From: JADHUC01 sp964617665
GTDB taxonomy: Bacteria > Planctomycetota > Planctomycetia > Pirellulales > Pirellulaceae
Direction: 5' to 3'
Assembly (NCBI GenBank): GCA_964617665.1
Contig: CAZUAH010000016.1
Span: 1 to 61,825, forward strand
DNA: 61,825 nt
Shown: positions 52,268 through 61,700 of the stretch, piece by piece
How positions within the stretch are numbered: position 1 is the stretch's first letter
How the letters are laid out: the number at the start of each line of letters is the position of its first letter
Made by a program: the position numbers and the translations under genes
Notes under the pieces: generated by a model
Seen by the model: only the letters and a program-made list of their open reading frames with translations
Databases searched by the model: none
Told to the model about the DNA's origin: nothing

Positions 52268-55219
52268 ATGTTCGTCCGCGTCACATGGTTGTGCGTTCTT
52301 CTGTTTCTCCTGGCGGCAACACCTGCATTCGGCCAGCGAGATTCCACTGTCCCTCCGCAGCAGTATTACTTCGCATTCGGTCCCTACTTCGACGGCGACT
52401 ACAAATCGGCGCTCGATGCATTTGAGAGTGCTGCACGAGGTGGCATTCGGAGCACCGAAGGTCGATGGATCGATTCGATCTGTTACCACACGATGATCGG
52501 CGAATGTTATTACCGGATGGGCAACATCGCCGAAGCACTGGTCCAATACAATTCCGCTCTGAAATTGGCCGTGTTTCACGGCAATTGGATGCTGCGCGTT
52601 GATTTTCCCCCGATAGTCAACCCATCCGCGTCGGCTGTGCGAAGCACAATCAAGTGGGGCGTAACCAAGCGAAATACGCGCCTTGGACGAATTCCGGACA
52701 CGATGGTAACTCTTGTTGGGCGATTGGATAACGATCAAGCGCTTCGAGGGGGCCGCAACAGCATTATGGCGGCACCCGAGTTCTACCCATTAAATGCAAA
52801 AGAGATTGCTCGTTGTACGGCCCTTGCCATCTTCCGCCGCCGGGAAATCATGGGACCCGTTTGCGAGCATGACGAGTTGACGCGCGAATTGGTGGCAACG
52901 CTGTCACGTCGTCCGACACGGCCGAACCACTGGTCACAAGCCTGGATAAGCAGCCAGTTGGGAATGGCATACGCATCGGCGGGGAAGACGCAACAAGCGA
53001 TGGAGGAAATCCGGAAGTCCCTGGTTCTTGCCGGCCAGTACGACCATGAACTGACGGCCCTTGGACTACTGGAACTCGGGCGGCTGACTTTCGAACAAGG
53101 GCAGAACCAGGCGGCTGCAGGGTGGTTCCTCGAAGCGACTTTTGCCGCAGCCGCTTTCGACCAGTACGGGATTATGCAGGATGCATTCCGCGGCGGTCTA
53201 GTGACACATCTCGTGTCCGGACAGAAGGGAATGTATGCACCGCTGGCACCCGCCACCGTGTGGGCGCGTCGCAACTCGCGTGCTCTACGAGCCGAATTGG
53301 CCCTGTTGGCTGCCGAGAACGCCGCAGCCTTGGGCCAGAATCCGCAAGCGATACAGCTATTGGGGCAGGCTCGACAGGCAGTCGGTACGCGTGAAATGCG
53401 AAGCGGGATGTTTGGTGCGCGGTTCAACTACCAATCCGCATTGGTAGATTTCCAGCGCGGCAATCTTTCTGCCGGTGTTAAGGGGCTGGCTAGTTCAATC
53501 GCGGACCAGAAGACCGCTTCACGGCGATTGTTCCAGATCGGACTGGTAGATGGCAATTATGTCGCGGGCAAGATCAGCCAGCGGGTGGCAGACGATCTGT
53601 TCGACCAAGTTCTCCGGGAACCAACGGCGCGCGATTGGGCGGCTGAGCCGATGGAAACGCTCGCGGTGGCTGTGACGCCGAATCTCGGCGTATTGCACCG
53701 ATGGCACGATTTGGTTCTGTGGCTGAGGAATGACCAGCAAAAGGCAGTCGAAATCTCCGATCGCATTCGGCGTCACCGTTTCTTCAGCACGCTGCCGATG
53801 GGCGGCAGACTGCTGGCGCTCCGATGGGTTTTCGAGGCGCCGGACGAGTTGGTGACGCAACAGGCGCTCTTGCAGCGGCAGGATCTACTGGCGCGGTACC
53901 CTAACTATGCCAAGGCGGCTGCTCAATCCGTAGCCGTGCGTCAGGAACTCGGCACGCTACCTCTTGCTCCGGATGATCCGGTCCAGATCAAGAAACAGAC
54001 CATGCTTTTCGAGCAACTGGCCGGAGTCAGTGCGTCTCAGGAGGTGATGTTGCGTGAAATCGCACTGCGTCGCGAACCGTCGGAGTTTGTGTTTCCGCCG
54101 CTTCGGACGTTGAAGGAAATCCAGGAGACCATGTCGGATGACCAATTGGTGCTCGGCTACTTGGTTACGAATCAACACATCGCCGGGTACGCGTTGGCCA
54201 AGGACAAGCATGCGACATGGCAATTGGCGGGGCCAGCTACAACCAAACTTATCGCAACACTGCTCGATCAACTGGGCTTGAGCGACCGAAAAGTGGCGAT
54301 CGATGGAAAGACACTGAAATCTGCGGAATGGAGGGAAACGTCAGCTGAGCTTCTGCGGCTATTGAGCAACAACGCTGATCCGGAGACGTGGGGCGCGTAT
54401 CGTGAAGTGGTCATTGTGCCAGACGGTCCAATCTGGTACGTCCCGTTCGAGGCGTTACAGGCAGGCGGCCAGCCACTGATCTCCAAAGTGCAGATCCGCT
54501 ACGTTCCCACGATCTCGCTGGTGGGCCGTGATGTACTTGGACGCAAGCCCAAGGCCAGAACAGCGGTGATAACGGGCAGGATGTTTCCCGGCCAGAACGC
54601 AGAGATCACTGTGGACGCATTCGACAGGATTGGCCAAGTGCTTCCGGACACCAGCCGCTTCAGTGACCGGCTGCCTGCCCCGTCCGCATACGTGGCGGCT
54701 GCGTGTGACCGCTTGGTTGTGTTGAGCGACTTGGATCAAAAGGCATCAGGTGCCTACGCTTGGGCACCGATGCAGGTGGATCACGGCAAGGCGGGAGGTA
54801 ATCTGGAGAGCTGGATGGCCTTGCCCTGGCATGGACCGTCGCAGGTTGTTCTACCTGGTTTCCACACGTCGGCGGAAACCGCCTTGAAACGTGGCGCCAC
54901 GGGAAACGAGATGTTTCTTGCCGCTTGTGGCCTGATGGCCTCAGGCTCGCGTTCCGTCTTGCTGAGCCGTTGGCCGGCCGGTGGTCAATCAACGTTCGAT
55001 TTGATTCGTGAGTACGTCCAAGAGCTGCCATTCGTTCCGGCTGCCGAAGCATGGCAACGGAGCGTTCGATTGGCGCACAATAACCTGGTCGATCCGGAAA
55101 TGGAGCCCCGTCTTAACGCTTCCGGCCTGAACCAGGATTTCAAGGCCGACCACCCGTTTTTCTGGGCCGGCTACATGCTGATTGATACAGGCAGCGGGCC
55201 CAAGAAGGACGCGCCCTGA
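52268..55219 (+). CDS. Exported TPR-CHAT protein (caspase-like peptidase candidate)
   Basis: About 983 residues with a cleavable signal (VRVTWLCVLLFLLAATPAFG), an N-terminal half of tetratricopeptide-like helices, and a C-terminal CHAT domain starting at about residue 690 (VVIVPDGPIWYVPFEAL). A likely His-Cys dyad is His866 in PGFHTSAE and Cys887 in LAACGLMASG, followed by SRSVLLSRWPAGG, the usual closing motif. CHAT domains are caspase-like; many act after activation by partner proteins, and TPR domains often serve as sensor. ATG 52268 begins the signal peptide; the frame opens 225 bases earlier without features. Export makes it different from the cytoplasmic Craspase-type CHAT enzymes. Confidence 0.85.
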   Translation: MFVRVTWLCVLLFLLAATPAFGQRDSTVPPQQYYFAFGPYFDGDYKSALDAFESAARGGIRSTEGRWIDSICYHTMIGECYYRMGNIAEALVQYNSALKLAVFHGNWMLRVDFPPIVNPSASAVRSTIKWGVTKRNTRLGRIPDTMVTLVGRLDNDQALRGGRNSIMAAPEFYPLNAKEIARCTALAIFRRREIMGPVCEHDELTRELVATLSRRPTRPNHWSQAWISSQLGMAYASAGKTQQAMEEIRKSLVLAGQYDHELTALGLLELGRLTFEQGQNQAAAGWFLEATFAAAAFDQYGIMQDAFRGGLVTHLVSGQKGMYAPLAPATVWARRNSRALRAELALLAAENAAALGQNPQAIQLLGQARQAVGTREMRSGMFGARFNYQSALVDFQRGNLSAGVKGLASSIADQKTASRRLFQIGLVDGNYVAGKISQRVADDLFDQVLREPTARDWAAEPMETLAVAVTPNLGVLHRWHDLVLWLRNDQQKAVEISDRIRRHRFFSTLPMGGRLLALRWVFEAPDELVTQQALLQRQDLLARYPNYAKAAAQSVAVRQELGTLPLAPDDPVQIKKQTMLFEQLAGVSASQEVMLREIALRREPSEFVFPPLRTLKEIQETMSDDQLVLGYLVTNQHIAGYALAKDKHATWQLAGPATTKLIATLLDQLGLSDRKVAIDGKTLKSAEWRETSAELLRLLSNNADPETWGAYREVVIVPDGPIWYVPFEALQAGGQPLISKVQIRYVPTISLVGRDVLGRKPKARTAVITGRMFPGQNAEITVDAFDRIGQVLPDTSRFSDRLPAPSAYVAAACDRLVVLSDLDQKASGAYAWAPMQVDHGKAGGNLESWMALPWHGPSQVVLPGFHTSAETALKRGATGNEMFLAACGLMASGSRSVLLSRWPAGGQSTFDLIREYVQELPFVPAAEAWQRSVRLAHNNLVDPEMEPRLNASGLNQDFKADHPFFWAGYMLIDTGSGPKKDAP

Positions 55220-55236
55220 TTTCACCCCGTCGGCGT

Positions 55237-55276
55237 GGCCAAGATTAGCCGACTGTGTGGCCATCAAATCTTGGCC
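55237..55276 (+). terminator. Inverted repeat after the CHAT gene, probable terminator
   Basis: GGCCAAGATT (55237-55246) pairs perfectly with AATCTTGGCC (55267-55276) around a 20-base loop, 17 bases after the stop. A pyrimidine-rich tract (CTATCTTCCTTCT) follows. Likely terminates the CHAT transcript. Confidence 0.6.
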
Positions 55277-55435
55277 CTATCTTCCTTCTAGCCGTTTCGA
55301 TCCGGCCAGACGTCATTAATCGCCTCGTCGATACACCGTTCACCGGGGATGCCTACGATTCGCCGAGGAAATTGCAGCGGTGCGGTGCCCCGCACCCTAT
55401 ATTTCTTCGACTCAATAACAAAGGCTCGTAGTACC

Positions 55436-56455
55436 ATGCAGAAATCTCTGGACAAGAAACTCAAACGGCTTCGCTCAGCCCCATCCTGCAACGAGTTTAT
55501 CCTTGCAGACGCCAAAGACGCCGATATGGCATTTGGCTTGGCCTCGCCGGGCGTTGATAGGAGTGGGAGCGGTGGCGAGCCTCGCTATCGCTCGCTAGCA
55601 CAATATCGCCAGTTCATGCGAGAGATCACTCGGCAAGGATTGGTCGACATTATGTTGATGAGTGCCAGCACCAACGAGATCCTTACGATCGAAGAACGCC
55701 TATTCGAAGGCACTGCGATCACGCCTGCCGTGCGAGCCAACGATACCACGGACATTTGGGGCGCCCGAGGCGGCCGCTATGCCCGCCAGCCCTCGCGACC
55801 GTTCCGTACTGCCACGATCGACCACATTCAGTGCGCCCGGTCCAACGGCCAGCAGTGGGAACGCAAGAAGGGTGCGAACCTGGGCCTGTACTCCATGACA
55901 TTCAACAACGACGTAGAGCGGGATTTTCAGACGCTGGAAACCTACAAGCAATTCCGTCTAGAGGCCGAGGCCGCCGGCTTTCAGCACTTCCTTGAGGTAT
56001 TTGCCCCGAACGCGGCCGAAGGCCTGGCCGCCGAGGATATTCCGAACTACGTCAATGACTGCATTGCTCGCGCGCTGGCCGGCGTTACCAAGAGCGGTCG
56101 ACCGCAGTTTCTTAAGGTCGCCTACTTCGGCCCGGCGGCTATGGAAGCCCTGGTGAACTACGATCCTTCGCTGATCGTCGGCATCATGGGCGGTTCGTCC
56201 GGTACGACTCACGATGCATTCCACATGCTGTGGGAAGCAAAGAAGTACGGTGCGCGAGTCGCGTTGTTTGGACGCAAAATCAACAACGCCGACGATCAAC
56301 TGGCGTTCGTCAAGTACCTTCGAATGCTGGCCGATGACGAGATCGAACCGCCGGAAGCCGTCCGTGCCTATCACGCCGACCTCCAACGCGTGAACATCCG
56401 GTCACAGCGTTCTCTGGAAGACGACATGCAGCTTACGCAAGTGACTGCAGCGTAA
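55436..56455 (+). CDS. Conserved TIM-barrel (aldolase-like) protein, function unknown
   Basis: About 339 residues. The N-terminal CNEFILADAKDADMAFG and alternating beta/alpha segments (GLVDIMLMSAST, FQHFLEVFAP, FLKVAYFGPAAMEAL, LIVGIMGGSSG) suggest a TIM barrel of the class I aldolase/DeoC type; I recall similar planctomycete proteins annotated only as hypothetical or aldolase-like. The lysine in FLKVAYFG is a candidate Schiff-base residue. ATG 55436 starts the conserved part; the frame is open 87 bases earlier. It stands alone between a terminator and the FlgI-like gene. Confidence 0.7.
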   Translation: MQKSLDKKLKRLRSAPSCNEFILADAKDADMAFGLASPGVDRSGSGGEPRYRSLAQYRQFMREITRQGLVDIMLMSASTNEILTIEERLFEGTAITPAVRANDTTDIWGARGGRYARQPSRPFRTATIDHIQCARSNGQQWERKKGANLGLYSMTFNNDVERDFQTLETYKQFRLEAEAAGFQHFLEVFAPNAAEGLAAEDIPNYVNDCIARALAGVTKSGRPQFLKVAYFGPAAMEALVNYDPSLIVGIMGGSSGTTHDAFHMLWEAKKYGARVALFGRKINNADDQLAFVKYLRMLADDEIEPPEAVRAYHADLQRVNIRSQRSLEDDMQLTQVTAA

Positions 56456-56683
56456 CGCGGTGATCGTACTAATTCGGGGCCTGCATACACGTGCCTCGGC
56501 CATCGCCCCGCGCCTCACCTAGGTGCCTCCCAAACGCCCTTGACGGCGATGCGCCGAATACCTATCGTCCCCACGCCTTATTGTCTCGCGGGGCTCGTTT
56601 TGCGCCATGGCGCAAACCCGGGCAGGCACGGATGCCTGCTAGCGACGATAGCGGTTCTCCTCTTGCATGGAGCGACATCGGGC

Positions 56684-58525
56684 ATGACGCCTAACACTCT
56701 TACCAAGTCCATATCTGTATATCACATGGCCCTATGCTTTTTCGCCGCAGTTCCTCTGGCCGGCTGTACGTCGTCGCTGTTCATTTCTCCGGCCAATGAC
56801 GTAGCAATCGACGCGGAAAAGATCGACTCCAAGGATACCGTCGGAGTCCGATTGATCAGAGACATCACGACGCCATGGGGGACGAACTTCGTCGTATTGG
56901 AGGCCCCGGCTCTGGTGATGGGATTGAATGATACAGGTAGCGATCCACCACCATCGCCTCAACGCTCGGCCTTGGTTTCGGATATGCAAGCTCGCAACGT
57001 GAAGAAGCCGAACGAGTGGTTGGCGAAGCCTAGCACATCGTTGGTTCTGGTACGCGGCTACCTGCCGCCCGGTGTGCGTAAGGGCGACCGATTCGATATC
57101 GAAGTGCGAGTTCCAAGGAAGTCGGAGACTACCGGTCTCCGAAACGCATGGCTGATGGAAACGCGTCTACGCGAGGTCGCTGTGCTGGATAGCATGCTCC
57201 GTACCGGGCACACCGAGGCAAAGGCCGAAGGTCAAGTGATCATCGACGCGGTCTTCCAGGGGAACGACGATGAATTGAGTGAGGTGCGAGGCCGCGTGTT
57301 GGGCGGCGCCGTATCCCTTACGTCACGTCCGTTGGGACTCGCTGTGCGCGGCGAAAACCACTCCATCAAGACTTCATCGCTAATCGGTGCGGCGATCAAC
57401 GCACGATTCCACGCTCGTCGACGCGGCGTGAAGCGCGGAGTCGCTACGCCCAAACGTGATAACTACATCGAGTTGGAGGTCCATCCTCGCTACAAACATA
57501 ACCTTGCACGATACATCCGCGTGGTGCAGAGCATCGCGTTGTCGGAATCACCGGCGGAGCGTGTCCGACGTCTGCAACGCCTTGAGCAGCAGTTGCTCGC
57601 CCCCAGTACGTCCGCAAACGCAGCTCTACAACTGGAGGCGATCGGCAAGGAGGCGATGCCGGTGCTCGAACGCGCGATTGTCTCAGAAAATCCAGAAGTA
57701 CGTTTCTACGCCGCCGAAGCACTCGCGTATCTCGACGGGGCAGACGCTGCCGGACCACTGGCCGACGCGGCCAAGAGCGAACCCGCGTTCCGGTGGCACG
57801 CGATTGCGGCGCTCGCGGCTATGGATCACCCGAACGCGCGAGACGCACTGATCAGTCTGTTCGACGTCCCCAGCGCGGAAACGCGATACGCCGCATTCCG
57901 AGCGTTGCGTACCAAGAACCCAATGGACCCACTCGTGCGTGGCGAGCAATTCGGCGACCACTTCACCTATCACACGATCAGTACATCGGGGCCGACGATG
58001 GTGCATTGTGCCCGATCCAGGCGACCCGAGATCGTTGTTTTCGGCAAGGACCTGCGAGTTCAGCCCCCAGGCTTCCTGTACGCGGGTAAGGACATCATGC
58101 TGAAAGCCGCCGGCCAGGACCGTATCAAGGTGATTGGCTTCGACCTTGGCGAAGAGGACAGAGAAGAGTATTGCTCAACGCGGCTCGATGATGTTGTCCG
58201 CACCATCGTCAAGGCTGGCGGTGACTACGGCGCCGTACTGCAGTGCTTGAACGAGGCAAACCGCAGAGAGTACCTCGACACTCGCGTCGTCGTTGATGCA
58301 CTGCCTCGGAAGGGGCGAGTCTACAAACGCGAAGCCACCGACGAAGGACACTTCGAACGCCACGCGGCCAGTCCTCTCCCGGAGATGTTCACCAACCTCC
58401 TGACTTCAAGCGACAACTCGGACGAAGGCAAGTCGGAAGAGGACGAGTCTACGGCTGGCCCAGAAGGGACGGAGAATGACGATGGGTATTTGAAGAAATT
58501 CGCCGAGTTGTTTGTCAAGGAGTAG
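56684..58525 (+). CDS. FlgI-like lipoprotein fused to HEAT repeats
   Basis: About 613 residues from ATG 56684. The signal ends in lipobox PLAGC (about residue 27). The middle part carries P-ring FlgI-like segments (LPPGVRKGDRFDIEVRVP and later VRGRVLGGAVSLTSRPLGL), followed by HEAT repeats (about residues 300-430: EAMPVLERAI, VRFYAAEALAYL, RWHAIAALAAM), then another beta-rich part and an acidic tail (SDEGKSEEDES). FlgI forms the P ring of flagella; a lipid-anchored HEAT fusion is not the standard form and no other flagellar gene is near. The start could also be 56540 or 56726; GGAG lies eleven bases before 56684. Confidence 0.72.
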   Translation: MTPNTLTKSISVYHMALCFFAAVPLAGCTSSLFISPANDVAIDAEKIDSKDTVGVRLIRDITTPWGTNFVVLEAPALVMGLNDTGSDPPPSPQRSALVSDMQARNVKKPNEWLAKPSTSLVLVRGYLPPGVRKGDRFDIEVRVPRKSETTGLRNAWLMETRLREVAVLDSMLRTGHTEAKAEGQVIIDAVFQGNDDELSEVRGRVLGGAVSLTSRPLGLAVRGENHSIKTSSLIGAAINARFHARRRGVKRGVATPKRDNYIELEVHPRYKHNLARYIRVVQSIALSESPAERVRRLQRLEQQLLAPSTSANAALQLEAIGKEAMPVLERAIVSENPEVRFYAAEALAYLDGADAAGPLADAAKSEPAFRWHAIAALAAMDHPNARDALISLFDVPSAETRYAAFRALRTKNPMDPLVRGEQFGDHFTYHTISTSGPTMVHCARSRRPEIVVFGKDLRVQPPGFLYAGKDIMLKAAGQDRIKVIGFDLGEEDREEYCSTRLDDVVRTIVKAGGDYGAVLQCLNEANRREYLDTRVVVDALPRKGRVYKREATDEGHFERHAASPLPEMFTNLLTSSDNSDEGKSEEDESTAGPEGTENDDGYLKKFAELFVKE

Positions 58526-58751
58526 CTCAAGTAGCTGGGCGTGGGCTGGTCACACTAGTTGCTTCGCGTGGTGTGCAATAGTCCCCTTTTGCGGCGGCGA
58601 CCCTTCCCAAGTCAAGGGATTTGAGGTATTCCTAGATTGTTTACGCTTAGTCGGAATCGTTCGCCTTACTTGAGTTGCGGCCCCCGGGCGTGGCGCTGCA
58701 GCGAACGTAGTCCGTCGCGTTACTGGCTTTTTTTTACGTCATCGGCTGGCA

Positions 58752-61700
58752 ATGCTCAAAGCACTCGAACTGATCGGCTTTAAGAGTTTCGCCGAAAAGA
58801 CTCGCTTTGAGTTTCCACAAGGCATCTCGGTCATCGTCGGCCCAAACGGGTCGGGCAAGTCCAACATCGTCGATGCTATCAAATGGGCTCTAGGCGAGCA
58901 GAGCGCCAAGAGCCTTCGCGGCAAAGACATGGCCGATGTGATCTTCAAAGGAGCCGGTTCCAGCGGCCGCCGGCCAATGAACACCGCCGAGGCGACGCTG
59001 GTTTTCGACAACAGCACCTCCTTGCTTCCGGTCGACGCCCCTGAAGTGCACATCACACGACGCGTCTATCGTAGCGGCGAAGGCGAGTATCTGATCAATG
59101 GCAAACCGTGCCGCTTGAAAGACATCCGCGACATGTGCCGCGGCACAGGCGTGGGCGTGGACGCCTACAGCCTGATCGAGCAGGGTAAAGTGGATCGGAT
59201 GTTGCAGGCCAGCCCGAAGGACCGTCGAGCGATCTTCGAGGAAGCTGCTGGAATCAGCCGCTTCAAGGCCAAGAAGATTGAGGCCCAGCGGCGTCTGGAC
59301 CGCGTCGAACAGAACCTCTTGCGGTTGTCCGACATTGTGGACGAGGTGGGAAGCCGGTTGCGCAGCGTGCGCGCTCAAGCCTCCAAGGCTCAACGCTACC
59401 GCGAATATAGTGACCGCCTGCAACAACTGCGGACGCAAGTTGGCTTCGTGGATTGGAGTCGTCTGTCCGAGAAGCTGAGCGCCGTCGAAGATGAGCTGGC
59501 CGCCGTAAAGGAACAGGCAGCGGAACTGGATACAGAATCAGATGCCCTGAACGGCCGAATTCAAACGCTTGAGGACGCTGTCGATCAGGCAGGGGATGAA
59601 CTGCGACACCGCGAGGCGGCATTGGCGGGCAATCGCGAGCAGATCGCGGCTCGCGAGTCGAAGATCGAGAACGAACGCGGTCGCTGCGGCGACTTTGACG
59701 AAGAAGCCCAGCGAAACCGCTCGCAACTTCGCGCGTTGACCTGCAGGGCAGGTGATCTGCACGAACGGCTGAGCGAGCTCGTCTCGCAGTTGGAACAGGC
59801 GCAAGGCGAATACGATGGTATCCGCGATAGCCTATTCGGACACGAACAGACGATCGGTAAGCTGTCCGAGGAGCTGGAACAGAAACGGGCGGAGAACGCA
59901 TCGCATCGCGTAGAGTACGTCGATTTGACGCGTACCGCTGCCACATTGGGCAATCAGGCCAGCGGATTGGAATCGGAGTTGAAGGCGTCGCAGGTCTCTG
60001 CTGAACGCCTAGTGGCACGCTCGCACGAGCTTGAGGAGCGAAGTTCGGGGCGCGCGGACGAACTGGAGTCATCGCGCACCGACGAACAGCGCCTATCGGA
60101 AGAAGCAAACGCAAAGGCCGCAGCCCTGGAGGCTGCCGAAGTGGAATTGGCCGAAGGACGTCGCGTATTGGCACGTCGGCAAGAAGAGCTGGCGGTTCTG
60201 CAAGGCAAGTACACGGGCGCATGCCAGCGGGCGGAATTGCTGGAGGAGTTGGAACGAGAGAAAGCCGGAGTGGACGCCGGTGTGCAAGAGGTGTTGGCGG
60301 AAGCGAAAAGGCTACCCACCGAAGGCGAATCACGATTCCACGGGTTGGTAGCGGACTTGATCGACGCGGGGATCGAAATTGCCCCGCTGGTCGACGCGGC
60401 GTTGGGCGACGCGGCTCAGCATATTGTCATCTCTGGCAATAGCTTCGTTGAACGCATTCGACTCGGCGAGTTTCAACCGTCCGGTCGAGTGGGGCTCATT
60501 CGCCTGGGGGCATTGCCGACAAAGCCCGGTGGTCTGCGGACGTTGACGGCACCGCTGGCAGGCCACGGTGAGCTGCAGGGGCGACCAGGTGTGATCGGAC
60601 GCGCTGACCGGATGGTGAGAACGAGCGAGCCGTACCGGGCAGTAGTCGCCAATCTGTTAAGCGACACTTGGTTTGTGGGGAATCTCTCGGATGCTCTGTC
60701 GCTGGCCGAGTCCTCGGGTAAGGGGTTTCGGTTCGTCACGTCAAAGGGCGAGTTGCTGGAGCACGACGGTACGCTGGTCGTGGGGCCACCGTCGGCTACC
60801 GTTGGCTTGGTCTCACGACGAAGCGAGCTAAGAGCCCTACAGCAGGAAATCTCAGATCTGCGTGGCCGCATCAGCCAGTTCCGGAGCGAGATCGCACGGC
60901 TGCAGGAGAATATTGACCAGCAGGAGCGGCAGGGCAAGCGTCTAGCGGACGCCTACAAGAGCATGGGGGCCGAGTTGGCGGACCAGCGTGTGCGTACGCG
61001 CACGTTACAGGATCGTCACGACCAGATTCAGCGGGAGCGGGAATCGGTCGCCGCCGAACTGGAGGCGGCTCGTGCGGCGCGGCAAGCCGCCAGCGATGCG
61101 TTGGAGGAAACTCGCAAACAGTTGATAACGACAGAGACGGCAAGCGGAGACCTGGAAGCCGAGATCAAGAGCGAGGAGTCACGCATTGCAGAATTGGAGG
61201 GTCGCGTCCGGGAGCACACAAACGAAGCGACCGGCTACAAAGTACAACTAGCAAAAAGCGAACAACGGTTAGAGGGCTTGCGAGCTCAGAGGAATCAGTT
61301 CGAGTCGGACCAACGTGAACGAGACCGAGCGATTCATGACGTGCGGGACCAGTTGGAACGCGCACAGCATCGAAATCGTCAGGCCGAGTTGCACGTTTTG
61401 AAGACCACGGCCGAACTGGCCGAATTGCACTTGAGCAAGGAGGCGTTGGCTCGCGAGGTGCGGGAAGAAATTGAGCAAAGACGCCTGTTGAATGCTCAGC
61501 GAACGGGTTTGGCTGCAGAACAAGAACAGCTACGCCAGAAGATTCACCAGCTGGAGCAACAACAGCACAAGCTTGAGCTGTCCGCGGGCGAGATTCAGCA
61601 CGAGCGAAATACTTTGGCCGACCGGTTGCGCGAGGACTACGGCATCGAGATATCGGCAGTTGACCAGGAAGCCACCGCGGAGGAAGAGCAAGAGCGTGCT

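Noticed and set aside
58526..58751. Terminator at the T-run (around 58730) before smc
   Set aside because: The run of eight T bases has no stable GC-rich stem immediately upstream, so it was not called.
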